A model generated the notes under the pieces. That model worked only from the letters and a program-made list of their open reading frames with translations, was not told the DNA's origin and made no database searches. A DNA stretch of 39,866 nt, taken from positions 1 to 39,866 of the forward strand of contig JAVWVS010000021.1 in NCBI GenBank assembly GCA_036666555.1, in the 5' to 3' direction. Source of the DNA: UMGS1251 sp036666555 (GTDB taxonomy: Bacteria; Bacillota; Clostridia; Lachnospirales; Lachnospiraceae). The first letter of the stretch is position 1; every line of letters begins with the position of its first letter. Positions 9,052 through 17,048 of this stretch are shown here, piece after piece. Made by a program: the position numbers and the translations under genes.

Positions 9052-9126
9052 TCGGGGTGACAGGATTCGAACCTGCGACCTCCTGGTCCCAAACCAGGCG
9101 CTCTAGCCAAGCTGAGCCACACCCCG
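9052..9126 (-). tRNA. tRNA-Pro (TGG)
   Basis: The 75-base cloverleaf has acceptor stem CGGGGTG/CACCCCG with discriminator A. Anticodon stem CCTGG/CCAGG closes the loop TTTGGGA, giving anticodon TGG. The T arm contains GGTTCGAATCC. CCA is not encoded. Confidence 0.96.
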
Positions 9127-9150
9127 TAATATTTTGCTGACAATATGGCT

Positions 9151-9179
9151 ATTATACATGTTGCTACCATCACTGTCAA
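9151..9179 (-). promoter_or_regulatory. Promoter of tRNA-Pro
   Basis: TTGACA (9179-9174), 17 bases, TATAAT (9156-9151) form a full consensus promoter about 25 bases before the tRNA 5' end. Confidence 0.88.
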
Positions 9180-9216
9180 GCAAAATATGATATTTTTATA
9201 ACAATACTATTTTTCC

Positions 9217-9573
9217 TTACGCAAGTTTTGATTTTGCAAGTACTGACAATGCAGTAAATCCTTCTGCATCATTGATTGCCATATCTGCTAAGATTTTTCT
9301 ATTCATTTCTACATTTGCTAATTTCAAGCCATGCATAAATTTACTGTAAGATAAATCATTCATTCTTGCTGCTGCATTAATACGAGCAATCCATAATTGT
9401 CTCATTTGACGTTTACGTTGTTTTCTTCCTGAATAAGAAGATGTAAGCGCTCTCATCACTGACTGTTTTGCCACTCTGTATTGTTTTGAACGGGCACCTT
9501 TATATCCTTTTGCCAGTTTTAATACTCTATTATGTCTTTTTTTAGCGTTCATTCCGCCTTTAATTCTTGCCAT
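9217..9573 (-). CDS. rplT: 50S ribosomal protein L20
   Basis: The 118-residue basic protein is full length for L20 and opens with MARIKGGMNAKKRHNRVLKLAKGY, a family signature shown here only in part. L20 binds 23S rRNA early in large-subunit assembly. In Firmicutes it also binds the mRNA leader of its own operon and reduces expression. It is the last gene of infC-rpmI-rplT, 34 bases after rpmI. A strong GGAGGAA site precedes the ATG. No clear hairpin terminator follows it. Confidence 0.98.
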   Translation of the reverse strand: MARIKGGMNAKKRHNRVLKLAKGYKGARSKQYRVAKQSVMRALTSSYSGRKQRKRQMRQLWIARINAAARMNDLSYSKFMHGLKLANVEMNRKILADMAINDAEGFTALSVLAKSKLA

Positions 9574-9607
9574 GTTCTTCTATTCCTCCTTCTATCTTCC
9601 ACACATC

Positions 9608-9805
9608 TTATAAATATGGTAAAATTTTCTTCATATTCTTTACATTAGTAGCATCTGTGATTGCAGGTTGTCTAAGATTTCTTTTTCTCTTGGTAGATTT
9701 CTTAGTTAAGATATGGCTTTTATAAGCTTTATTTCTCTTTAATTTACCTGTACCTGTTTTTTTGAAACGTTTTGCTGCGGATCTGTTTGTCTTTATTTTT
9801 GGCAT
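9608..9805 (-). CDS. rpmI: 50S ribosomal protein L35
   Basis: This 65-residue, very basic protein begins MPKIKTNRSAAKRFKKTGTG and ends in NMKKILPYL, both diagnostic of L35. Length is normal for the family. It is the middle gene of the IF3 operon, 34 bases after infC, with a GAGGAGG ribosome site. L35 is a structural protein of the large subunit. Confidence 0.98.
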   Translation of the reverse strand: MPKIKTNRSAAKRFKKTGTGKLKRNKAYKSHILTKKSTKRKRNLRQPAITDATNVKNMKKILPYL

Positions 9806-9839
9806 GATATTTTCCTCCTCTTAGAATGATAATTTATTT

Positions 9840-10346
9840 TTAACGTTTTTCAGTTAAAACCATGCTCATACTTCTGCCTTCTACTTTTGCCGGTTTTTCA
9901 ACTACAGCAATATCTTCCATGGCTTTTGCGAAATCATCTAAAATATGTCTGCTCGCATGCATATGTGCCATTTCTCTTCCTCGAAAGCGCAAAGTAACTT
10001 TAACTTTGTTCCCTTTATCAATGAACTTTCTTGCATTATTCATCTTGGTATTCAAGTCATTTGTGTCAATGTTGGGTGACAGACGCACTTCTTTTAAATC
10101 AACTGTCTTTTGTTTTTTCTTAGCTTCTTTTTCTTTTCTGGCAAGTTCATATCTGTATTTGCCATAATCAATAATTTTACATACCGGTGGTTTTGCGGTA
10201 GGAGCAATTTTAACCAAATCCAATTCCGCTTCTGTAGCTAATTTCATTGCATCTTTCGCGGACATCACACCTAATTGTTCTCCGTCCTCGCCAACTAAAC
10301 GTACCTCTTTGTCCCTGATTTGCTCATTAATCATTAATTCACTAAT
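9840..10346 (-). CDS. infC: Translation initiation factor IF-3, AUU start
   Basis: IF-3 binds the 30S subunit, prevents subunit joining and proofreads the start codon. Both domains are present: an N-domain with INEQIRDKEVRLVG and a C-domain with RFRGREMAHMHASR and VEKPAKVEGRSMSMVL. I place the start at ATT (10346-10344), giving 168 residues that begin with the frame M-S-E-L-M-I-N-E. The reason is that GGAGGTG (10360-10354) lies 7 bases before this ATT but about 20 bases before the first ATG (10334). A rare start codon on infC is the known device by which IF-3 limits its own synthesis. It is the first gene of the operon and sits behind an attenuator-type leader. Confidence 0.95.
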   Translation of the reverse strand: MSELMINEQIRDKEVRLVGEDGEQLGVMSAKDAMKLATEAELDLVKIAPTAKPPVCKIIDYGKYRYELARKEKEAKKKQKTVDLKEVRLSPNIDTNDLNTKMNNARKFIDKGNKVKVTLRFRGREMAHMHASRHILDDFAKAMEDIAVVEKPAKVEGRSMSMVLTEKR

Positions 10347-10353
10347 TGTAGTG

Positions 10354-10360
10354 CACCTCC
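10354..10360 (-). promoter_or_regulatory. Ribosome binding site that fixes the infC start at AUU
   Basis: GGAGGTG ends 7 bases before ATT (10346) and 19 bases before the first in-frame ATG. Only the ATT has workable spacing. An in-frame TGA at 10364-10362 excludes starts further upstream. Confidence 0.8.
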
Positions 10361-10366
10361 ATCATA

Positions 10367-10524
10367 AAATAAAAAATAAGTGGCTAGTCCAAAGACTACC
10401 CACTTATATATTAGTATCATTCACATCATGTTATACAATGTTCTGAAAATATCAATATAAACCATTAGTCACGCGTTTGTGCTAAGGTGAGAGTGGATAC
10501 TCTTCTTTCTTTTTGCTTTACGCA
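10367..10524 (-). promoter_or_regulatory. L20-type leader with internal terminator
   Basis: The infC leader is about 180 bases long. It holds CCACTCTCACCTTAGCAC followed by a complementary GTGACTAATGG, forming a helix with two bulges, and ends in a terminator hairpin. That hairpin (10378-10405) pairs AAGTGG-TAGTC with GACTA-CCACTT and is followed by a T-rich run just before the infC ribosome site. This layout matches the Firmicutes L20 leaders, where L20 promotes early termination. The family match is from memory of the motif, not a covariance search. Confidence 0.75.
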
Positions 10525-10530
10525 TTTACT

Positions 10531-10559
10531 AATTTATCACACTCTATTCATAATGTCAA
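10531..10559 (-). promoter_or_regulatory. Promoter of infC-rpmI-rplT
   Basis: TTGACA (10559-10554), 17 bases, TAAATT (10536-10531). Transcription should begin near 10524. The -35 box lies just after the end of the upstream transporter gene. Confidence 0.8.
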
Positions 10560-10575
10560 TCTTTTTTAACAACTT

Positions 10576-11931
10576 TTAAATTGTAAAAATTCCAAATGCA
10601 TTTAATACAGAACTAACCAGAATCGCAACTAGGAAAATCGGAGCAACCCACTTAATCATTACAACAAATAGTTTTTCCCCTTTAAATTTACCATCTGTTT
10701 CCTTCACTTCATCCGATACTACTTTTGTCTTGATGACATGGCCAACAAAAATACAGGTAAAGAAGGCAACAATTGGCATCAGTACACTGTTGCTTGCAAA
10801 ATCAAAGATATCCAGAATTGACATCCCAGCCCAGCTGATTCCACTCCAAATACCAAATCCCAAAGAAGATGGAATACCAATTAACAACGAAGCTCCTGCT
10901 ACTAAAAGGGACGTGAACATTCTGCTCCAGTGGAACTTATCTCTTAAAATGGAAACAATGGTCTCCATCAGTGATATGGCCGATGTTAATGCTGCAAAAA
11001 ATACCAGTACAAAGAATACAGTTCCAATAACCCCTCCCATAGGCATATCATAAAATACCTTTGGAAGTGTAACGAACATAAGTCCAGGGCCTGCATTTAA
11101 TGCGCTTTGATCTCCACCGGAAAAAGCAAATACAGCCGGAATAATCATTAAACCTGCCAAAAATGCAATACCGGTATCAAAAATCTCAATCTGGCGTACC
11201 GAACTTTCCAGATGATTGTCTCTTTTCATATAGGAACCATATGTAACCATAATCCCCATTGCCAAGGACATGGAATAGAATAACTGCCCCATAGCTGCTA
11301 ATATTGTTTTCACTGAAAAATCTTTCATATGTGGCTGCAGGTAATACGCAACCCCTGCCATAGCTCCATCAATCGTCAGTACATAAATAGAAATTCCCAC
11401 TGTTAATATGACCAGGACCGGCATCATAAATTTACTAACTGCTTCAATTCCCTTTTCCACACCAAACATAACAATCACTGCAGTAAATGCAATGAAAAGG
11501 AATAGCCAACCGATTGGCTCCCCTGTCTTTCCGATAAATCCTCCAAAATAGCTGTCTCCGGCCGCCATTTTAGCGCCACCACTGATAAACACGGTGAAAT
11601 ACTTAATGACCCATCCACCGATTACACAGTAATATGGGAAAATAATCATAGGCACAATGGATGCTAATACACCCAAAAATCCAAAACGCTTATCCAATGA
11701 CTTAAATGCACCAATGGCACTTAGTCCCGTCTTTCGTCCAATTGCAATCTCCGCTATCATCAACGTAAATCCAAATGTAACTGCCAAAATTAAGTAAACG
11801 AGTAAAAATGTTCCTCCACCATATTTCGCTGCCAGATATGGGAACCTCCAAATATTTCCTAACCCTACTGCCGAACCGGATGCCGCAAGAACGAATCCGA
11901 TTTTACTTGAAAAACTACTTCTCTGTTTCAT
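10576..11931 (-). CDS. Sodium-dependent amino acid transporter (NSS/SNF family)
   Basis: The 451-residue membrane protein belongs to the neurotransmitter:sodium symporters. TM1 contains GSAVGLGNIWRFPYLAAKYGGG, shortened here to its core NIWRFPY, the unwound segment that binds Na+ and substrate in LeuT-type proteins. About eleven to twelve hydrophobic helices follow, in line with the shorter bacterial branch. Substrate is probably a hydrophobic or aromatic amino acid, as in bacterial relatives such as MhsT and TnaT, but the sequence alone does not settle it. GGAGGAA lies 8 bases before the ATG. It is followed closely by the infC promoter, and I see no strong terminator between them. Confidence 0.92.
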   Translation of the reverse strand: MKQRSSFSSKIGFVLAASGSAVGLGNIWRFPYLAAKYGGGTFLLVYLILAVTFGFTLMIAEIAIGRKTGLSAIGAFKSLDKRFGFLGVLASIVPMIIFPYYCVIGGWVIKYFTVFISGGAKMAAGDSYFGGFIGKTGEPIGWLFLFIAFTAVIVMFGVEKGIEAVSKFMMPVLVILTVGISIYVLTIDGAMAGVAYYLQPHMKDFSVKTILAAMGQLFYSMSLAMGIMVTYGSYMKRDNHLESSVRQIEIFDTGIAFLAGLMIIPAVFAFSGGDQSALNAGPGLMFVTLPKVFYDMPMGGVIGTVFFVLVFFAALTSAISLMETIVSILRDKFHWSRMFTSLLVAGASLLIGIPSSLGFGIWSGISWAGMSILDIFDFASNSVLMPIVAFFTCIFVGHVIKTKVVSDEVKETDGKFKGEKLFVVMIKWVAPIFLVAILVSSVLNAFGIFTI

Positions 11932-12028
11932 ACTAATTATTCCTCCTCATGCATATTTTGTCACTTTACCACACGAAAGTGGCAAACATATTATCTATTA
12001 TGCCATGAAAGAGATGAAATTTCAAGAA

Positions 12029-12892
12029 TTATCTTTTATTTCCCATAAAAAAAAGTGCAACGGTACCTGGACCGGAATGCGTTCCAATCACCGGTCCTAC
12101 CGGACAAATCATAAATTTTTCAATTCCAAAGCGTTCCTGCACTATCTTTTTGACACTGTTTGCATCTTCTTCGCAATCCCCATGACTAATCATAACTATA
12201 TCATTTTTATACCCCGGAATCTGTTCCTCCATACGATTAACCAATTCTATCAGTGACTTCTTTCGTCCACGTACTTTCCCAATAGGAATCAAACATCCCC
12301 TATCATCCATATGCAGAATGGGTTTAATATTCACCATGGTACCAAGTACCGCTGTTGCCTTGGATATCCTTCCGCCCCGATGTAAGTGATTCAAATCATC
12401 TACGGTAAAATTGTGACAAATATGAAGTTTGTTTTCTTCTGCCCATTTTGCTATTTCTTCTATTGTATTTCCCCACTGTTTCATTTCATTTAGTTTATAC
12501 AAAAGCAGACCCTCTCCCATAGATGCACAAAGTGAATCAATAACAATGATTCTAGCCTCCGGGTACTCTTCTAAAAGCTCTTCCGAAGCCATTTTAGCAC
12601 TATGGCAGCTCCCGCTAAGCCCAGAAGAAAAACCAATATGTAAAATATCTTTTTCTTCTTTCAGTATAGATTCAAACGCCACTTTTGCTTGTTGTGGATT
12701 CATCTGTGATGTAGTAGGAAGTGATCCTTTCCGGACTTTTTCATAAAAATCCTTCGAAGAAAGTCCGTGCATGTCCTCATAGGTGTCATCACCTATCATA
12801 TAAGATAAAGATAATACTCTATTTCCACTTTTTTCTAAATAATCCATTGGTAAATCTACTGTACTGTCTGTTGTAATGATAAAATCCCTCAT
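12029..12892 (-). CDS. DegV family fatty-acid-binding protein
   Basis: DegV proteins bind fatty acids and act as the FakB subunit of the fatty acid kinase, presenting the acyl chain to FakA. This 287-residue copy has the N-terminal ITTDSTVDLP motif, HIGFSSGLSGSCHSA in the first domain, VIDSLCASMGEGLL, and a C-terminal half with ISHGDCEEDA and GPVIGTHSGPGT. The start at 12892 has AGGAGGG 9 bases upstream; the ATG 30 bases further out has no site. Length is usual for the family. No fakA is visible in the window. It may share a transcript with spoVAF upstream or use a weak promoter in the gap. Confidence 0.92.
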   Translation of the reverse strand: MRDFIITTDSTVDLPMDYLEKSGNRVLSLSYMIGDDTYEDMHGLSSKDFYEKVRKGSLPTTSQMNPQQAKVAFESILKEEKDILHIGFSSGLSGSCHSAKMASEELLEEYPEARIIVIDSLCASMGEGLLLYKLNEMKQWGNTIEEIAKWAEENKLHICHNFTVDDLNHLHRGGRISKATAVLGTMVNIKPILHMDDRGCLIPIGKVRGRKKSLIELVNRMEEQIPGYKNDIVMISHGDCEEDANSVKKIVQERFGIEKFMICPVGPVIGTHSGPGTVALFFMGNKR

Positions 12893-13012
12893 GATGTTTT
12901 CCCTCCTATTTTTCAATAACAACTCTAACTTATAATATCATTTTTCCTGCAATCGCGCAAAATATTTTCACTTAAGATTTTTTTAATTTTTTACAATTGC
13001 AGGGGAATTGTT

Positions 13013-14371
13013 CTAATTTTGCTTGACATTCAGATAATTTCTCCCAGAAAGTGTTTTGTTGAACGCCAACAAGCAAATAATGAGTACGCAACCTCCCAAA
13101 AACCCCACCCAATTAAATAGTGCGGTCAAAATCAACAATTGCAAACGCATAAATTTTAATGCATATCCCAGTTCAAAATTGGGCTGGGTATAATTGGCCA
13201 CTGCCACAAAGGCCATATATAACATTACCTCTGCGTTGAACCACCCTGACTTCACAGAAAATTCTCCCATTACCAGTCCGGCAATCACACTCAAGGGTGT
13301 GCTAAGCATGCTGGGCGTATTCAACGCTGCCAGTCGTAGCCCATCAATTGCGATTTCCAATATGAGCAATTGAAAAATCAACGGAATATTCACAGCATCT
13401 TTCACCGCTACAAATGCAAATACCTTAGGAAGCCATTCTATATTTTGCATAAACAATAAAAATACCGGCGTCATAAACACTGTCAGCAGTGTAATCAATG
13501 CTCTGGAAAGTTTCAAATAGGTACCCGTCAACGTAGGGAAATAATAATCATTTGCCTCTTCAATCATATCTAAAATGGAAGTGGGTAAGATCATGGCTGA
13601 CGGTGAATTATCCACCAAAATCACTACTTTCCCCTCTTGGAGACATACTGCTGCCGTATCCGGTCGTTCTGTAAACTTGAATTTTGGGAAAGGATTATAC
13701 CATTTTCGCTTATAGATAGCTTCTGCTAAACTCTGCTGGTTCATCCGTAGATCGTTGAGTTCCAGACTCTTAATGCGATTTCCCACATTTTCAAGTAGCT
13801 CTTGATCTACCCTGTCTGACATATAGCAAATTGCCACATCCGTTCGAGAACTTTTCCCCACTTCCATCATTTCCATAATCAAATGAGGATCTCGAATCCG
13901 TCGTCTCATTAATGCAGTGTTAAATACAATAGTCTCAACAAAACCATCTCTGGAACCCCGCAAAGACTTGTCCTTATCTGGTTCTTCCACACTTCTTGCA
14001 GGATAAGTGCGGCAATCAATAGCGATTCCAGCTGCATACCCTTCAATGAATAAGCAAGTTACCCCCGAAAGCACATTTCGGACAACCTGATCATAATCGC
14101 CTAAAATATCCACTTCTACATAAGGAATATAACGCTGCGAAAATTCGGTTGCAGTTTCCGGCATCTGAGCCTTTGTAACAGAAAAAAACGATGCCATAAT
14201 TTTCAACATCGTTTCATCTTTTGTAAATCCATCAATAAAATAAAAAGAACTCTTCCGTTCACCTATGATAATGTCTCTTTGAATCACATCAAAACTCTCT
14301 TCAATTGGCAACACACTGGATAAGTACTGTACATTGTCTTCCAGACAACTGCTTATATTATGATTTTCCAT
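13013..14371 (-). CDS. spoVAF: Spore germination/SpoVAF-type membrane protein
   Basis: This 452-residue protein belongs to the GerA/SpoVAF family of spore inner-membrane proteins involved in germinant response and dipicolinic acid release. The soluble N-terminal two thirds hold LRGSRDGFVETIVFN and the VGKSSRTDVAICYM segment typical of the family. About four to five membrane helices follow from residue 285, including LNTPSMLSTPLSVIAGL. It is slightly shorter than the usual 460-500. The ATG at 14371 has GGAGGAA 6 bases upstream; the GTG overlapping that site is rejected. Unlike in Bacillus, no spoVAC, spoVAD or spoVAE lies next to it. A forespore sigma-type promoter is visible upstream. It could instead be an A subunit of a Ger receptor, but the B and C subunits are missing here. 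Confidence 0.85.
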   Translation of the reverse strand: MENHNISSCLEDNVQYLSSVLPIEESFDVIQRDIIIGERKSSFYFIDGFTKDETMLKIMASFFSVTKAQMPETATEFSQRYIPYVEVDILGDYDQVVRNVLSGVTCLFIEGYAAGIAIDCRTYPARSVEEPDKDKSLRGSRDGFVETIVFNTALMRRRIRDPHLIMEMMEVGKSSRTDVAICYMSDRVDQELLENVGNRIKSLELNDLRMNQQSLAEAIYKRKWYNPFPKFKFTERPDTAAVCLQEGKVVILVDNSPSAMILPTSILDMIEEANDYYFPTLTGTYLKLSRALITLLTVFMTPVFLLFMQNIEWLPKVFAFVAVKDAVNIPLIFQLLILEIAIDGLRLAALNTPSMLSTPLSVIAGLVMGEFSVKSGWFNAEVMLYMAFVAVANYTQPNFELGYALKFMRLQLLILTALFNWVGFLGGCVLIICLLAFNKTLSGRNYLNVKQN

Positions 14372-14404
14372 CTTCAATTCCTCCACTGATTAGTCTTCGT
14401 GATT

Positions 14405-14433
14405 AGAATCTCCAAAAAATCATCCAATTATAC
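14405..14433 (-). promoter_or_regulatory. Candidate forespore (sigma-F/G type) promoter of spoVAF
   Basis: GTATA (14433-14429) matches the -35 consensus GHATR. After exactly 15 bases, GGAGATTCT (14413-14405) matches about seven of nine positions of the sigma-F -10 consensus GGHRARHTX. It lies about 30 bases before the spoVAF start, at the right place for a forespore gene. Inference only. Confidence 0.5.
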
Positions 14434-14434
14434 T

Positions 14435-14947
14435 TTATTTGCTTGTACTTCCAAATCCACCATTACGCACTTGTGTAACTTCATCATCAATCGTCACACC
14501 ATACTGCACAAATATTCCTTGCATAAAGCCTTCCCCGGACTTCAATTGCACTGCCTTTTCTTCTCTGCTGTCATTGGTCAATTTTGCAAAAATATGACCT
14601 TCATTGCTGGAATAGAAGTAATCACTATCTATGATTCCTACTGTATTATTCAGTTGTAAACGGTACTTAAATCCCAACCCACTTCTTGGATAACATTGAA
14701 GCACCCAGTCTTCTTCCATTTCTACCCGAATTCCCGTAGGAATTTTTACAGTTTTCCCCGGTTCAATAAAAATCTTGATCGGTGTATAAAAATCATATCC
14801 TGCAGAACCTGACGTTGCTCTTTGCGGAAGTTTGATTTCCTCATATATTTGTTTTACTTCACCGCTGCTGACTGCCATAAAGGTGTCCTGAAAGTCCTTT
14901 TGAAATTGTTCTAAACTCACTTTATGAAACTGTCCGATTCTTTTCAT
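14435..14947 (-). CDS. dut: dUTP diphosphatase (dUTPase)
   Basis: The trimeric dUTPase hydrolyses dUTP to dUMP and pyrophosphate, keeping uracil out of DNA and feeding thymidylate synthesis. All five family motifs are readable in 170 residues: ATSGSAGYDFYTP, PRSGLGFKYRL, NNTVGIIDSDYF with the catalytic Asp, a divergent EGFMQGIF as motif 4, and the C-terminal RNGGFGST arm that closes the active site. An extra segment of about 30 residues precedes the fold compared with the minimal 140-150-residue enzymes. AAGGAG lies 10 bases before the ATG. The gene overlaps the -35 region of the spoVAF promoter at its end. Confidence 0.9.
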   Translation of the reverse strand: MKRIGQFHKVSLEQFQKDFQDTFMAVSSGEVKQIYEEIKLPQRATSGSAGYDFYTPIKIFIEPGKTVKIPTGIRVEMEEDWVLQCYPRSGLGFKYRLQLNNTVGIIDSDYFYSSNEGHIFAKLTNDSREEKAVQLKSGEGFMQGIFVQYGVTIDDEVTQVRNGGFGSTSK

Positions 14948-15028
14948 GATTTCATTTCTCCTTTTGTGTATTCTCTATCTACTTTACAATAGCATTTCCC
15001 ATTTCGTCCGTCAACCGCATTTTCCCAC

Positions 15029-15075
15029 AAAAAAGCAACCGCATCCCACACATTTTCGTGCTGTCAGCGGTTGCT
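15029..15075 (-). terminator. Terminator after the M24 peptidase
   Basis: AGCAACCGC pairs with GCGGTTGCT across a 24-base loop, with six T after the hairpin on the minus strand. It lies 13 bases beyond the stop codon. Confidence 0.8.
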
Positions 15076-15087
15076 TGCTTTTCTCTT

Positions 15088-16173
15088 TTATGCTTCAGGT
15101 ACTACAATTAAATCTTTCGTATAATGATTTAGGATTTCACATCCATCTTCCGTAATGATAACAAGGTCTTCAATACGAACTCCGATTCCTTCGTCTGCTA
15201 AATAAATACCAGGTTCTACTGAGAAACATTGTCCTACTTTAATAATGTCTTCGTTAACAGAAGAAACATCCCCATATTCATGATCTTCCAACCCAATGGA
15301 ATGTCCTGTTCTATGTGTAAAATATGCTCCATAACCTTTTTCTGTAATATAATCGCGACAAGCCGCATCCACATCACACATTCTAGCTCCTGGTTTTGCT
15401 GCTGCAAGTCCTCTCATATTCGCTTCTACAACGATATCATAGATTTCTTTTGCTCTGTCTGATACTTCACCGATAAATACAGTTCTTGTCATATCGGAAG
15501 CATAGCTGTCTTTAAAAGCACCAATATCAAGAATGACACAGTCTCCACGTTTTCCTTTGGAATCATCTGTTACATGATGAGGATCTGCTGCTCCTTTTGC
15601 ATAAGCAGTAATTGGGTCAAATGATACTCCTTCGCATCCTAATTCTTGATAAATCTCTCTCATCTTTTTATTCAGTTCTTTTTCCGTAAATCCTTTGGAT
15701 ACCCAAGGAATGATCTTATCCATAGCAATATCGTTCAGTCTGGAAGCTTCACGCATTAATGCCTGCTCTTTTTCATCTTTTACCATTCTTATGTAATCCA
15801 CAACCATAGAACCATTCATAAATTTACTGCCTGCCCCAAGTTCTTGCAATCTCAATAAAAATCTTGCTGGCCAAATCTTATCAATTCCGATTGGTTGATC
15901 TTTTTCTATGAATTTTGACATAATCTCTACGCCATCTTGAATATCGTTATACCATACAATCTCTACACCCAAATCTTTTTCTTGTGGGAATAGTTCGTTA
16001 ATCATCATCTTGTGACCACCCTTTACATTTAAGTAAAGTGCCAATAATCTTTCCCCAGGTACAATCATCTTTCCTGTTAGCCAAAAGATTGTTAATGGAT
16101 CAGATATAATCATCTGAGGCATTCCTTTTTCTTCCATTGACTTTAATATTCTGTTTACTTTGTTCATGTCCAT
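15088..16173 (-). CDS. M24 family metallopeptidase (Xaa-Pro aminopeptidase-like)
   Basis: The 361-residue protein has the creatinase-like N-domain and pita-bread catalytic domain of the M24 family, which cuts N-terminal residues, often before proline. Metal ligands are readable in order: Asp in VILDIGA, Asp in SDMTRTVF, His in HRTGHSIGLEDHE, Glu in SVEPGIYL, Glu in VRIEDLV. All five are intact, so it should be active. The length is typical of bacterial prolidases and PepP-like enzymes; which substrate it prefers cannot be read. No signal peptide, so cytoplasmic. The ATG at 16173 follows CTAGGAGG; a second ATG two codons later is also possible. It appears to be monocistronic between its own promoter and terminator. 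Confidence 0.92.
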   Translation of the reverse strand: MDMNKVNRILKSMEEKGMPQMIISDPLTIFWLTGKMIVPGERLLALYLNVKGGHKMMINELFPQEKDLGVEIVWYNDIQDGVEIMSKFIEKDQPIGIDKIWPARFLLRLQELGAGSKFMNGSMVVDYIRMVKDEKEQALMREASRLNDIAMDKIIPWVSKGFTEKELNKKMREIYQELGCEGVSFDPITAYAKGAADPHHVTDDSKGKRGDCVILDIGAFKDSYASDMTRTVFIGEVSDRAKEIYDIVVEANMRGLAAAKPGARMCDVDAACRDYITEKGYGAYFTHRTGHSIGLEDHEYGDVSSVNEDIIKVGQCFSVEPGIYLADEGIGVRIEDLVIITEDGCEILNHYTKDLIVVPEA

Positions 16174-16226
16174 AGTTGCACATCCTCCTAGTTTTTTGTT
16201 AGTATTATCCCCAATACTTCTTTTAT

Positions 16227-16255
16227 ATGTTAATCTTTTTTGTGCAATCTGTCAA
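16227..16255 (-). promoter_or_regulatory. Promoter of the M24 peptidase
   Basis: TTGACA (16255-16250), 17 bases, TAACAT (16232-16227). The -35 box is consensus, the -10 box moderate. Confidence 0.55.
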
Positions 16256-16268
16256 TATCTGAACCTAA

Positions 16269-17048
16269 TTAATTCCCACATTCAATGCTGATTTTATTAA
16301 ATAATTTCAAAACATCATCCACGGATATTTCTTCTTTTTCTTTTCCTTTTTTATCCACCACGCATTCTCCTTGATGCATCATAACGAGACGGTTTCCATA
16401 CTCTACCGCATAGCGTAAATTATGAGTCACCATAATCGTTGTGAGCTGCTTTTCTTTTACAATTTTGTCTGTCAGTTCCATAATAACATCTGCGGTTTTT
16501 GGATCCAATGCTGCTGTATGTTCATCCAAAATCAGAAATTCAATAGGTGTCATGGTAGACATCAACAGCGCCATAGCCTGCCTTTGGCCACCGGACAAAG
16601 CACCCACTTTTACATTTAACTTATCTTCCAATCCGAGATTTAACTGTGAAAGTAATTCTTGATAAGCTGTGCATCGTTCTTTGTTTTTACCTCTGGAAAG
16701 TCCATACATTTTTCCTTTATTATCTGCGAGAGACATATTTTCCAAAATGGTCATAGACTCGCACGTTCCCATAGCAGGATTCTGGTATACCCGCCCAATA
16801 AGGGAATTACGTTTGTATTCTTTTTGTCTTGTAATATCCCTTCCATTCATGAAAATAGTGCCGGATTCTAATGGAATGCTTCCACATATGAGATTTAACA
16901 TGGAAGTTTTCCCAGATCCATTGCTTCCCACTACCGAAACAAATTCCCCTTTTTCCACCGTGAAATTAAAATTTTCAAACAAACACATTTCGTTTACTGT
17001 ACCCGGATTATAATACTTATGAATTCCCTTTAATTCCAGCTTTTGCAT
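16269..17048 (-). CDS. trpZ: Tryptophan ABC importer, ATP-binding protein
   Basis: The 259-residue ATPase drives the importer encoded upstream. It has Walker A GSNGSGKTS, the Q loop in RVYQNPAMG, signature LSGGQRQAM, Walker B LILDEHTAALD and switch His in VTHN, all intact. The start overlaps the permease gene by 32 bases, so the two are translationally coupled. AAGGTG serves as a moderate ribosome site. The order is binding protein, permease, ATPase, one of each. Tryptophan is inferred from the T-box of the operon, whose specifier is UGG. Without it the gene would only be called an ABC ATPase of the branched-chain type. Confidence 0.87.
   Translation of the reverse strand: MQKLELKGIHKYYNPGTVNEMCLFENFNFTVEKGEFVSVVGSNGSGKTSMLNLICGSIPLESGTIFMNGRDITRQKEYKRNSLIGRVYQNPAMGTCESMTILENMSLADNKGKMYGLSRGKNKERCTAYQELLSQLNLGLEDKLNVKVGALSGGQRQAMALLMSTMTPIEFLILDEHTAALDPKTADVIMELTDKIVKEKQLTTIMVTHNLRYAVEYGNRLVMMHQGECVVDKKGKEKEEISVDDVLKLFNKISIECGN

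Noticed and set aside
8901..9179. Open frame across tRNA-Pro
   Set aside because: It coincides with the tRNA, its promoter and terminator; no coding signal.
12946..13003. CCTGCAAT ... ATTGCAGG inverted repeat between spoVAF and degV
   Set aside because: Arms are only 8 bases with about 42 bases between them and no T run in the right place, so neither a terminator nor a clear operator can be supported.
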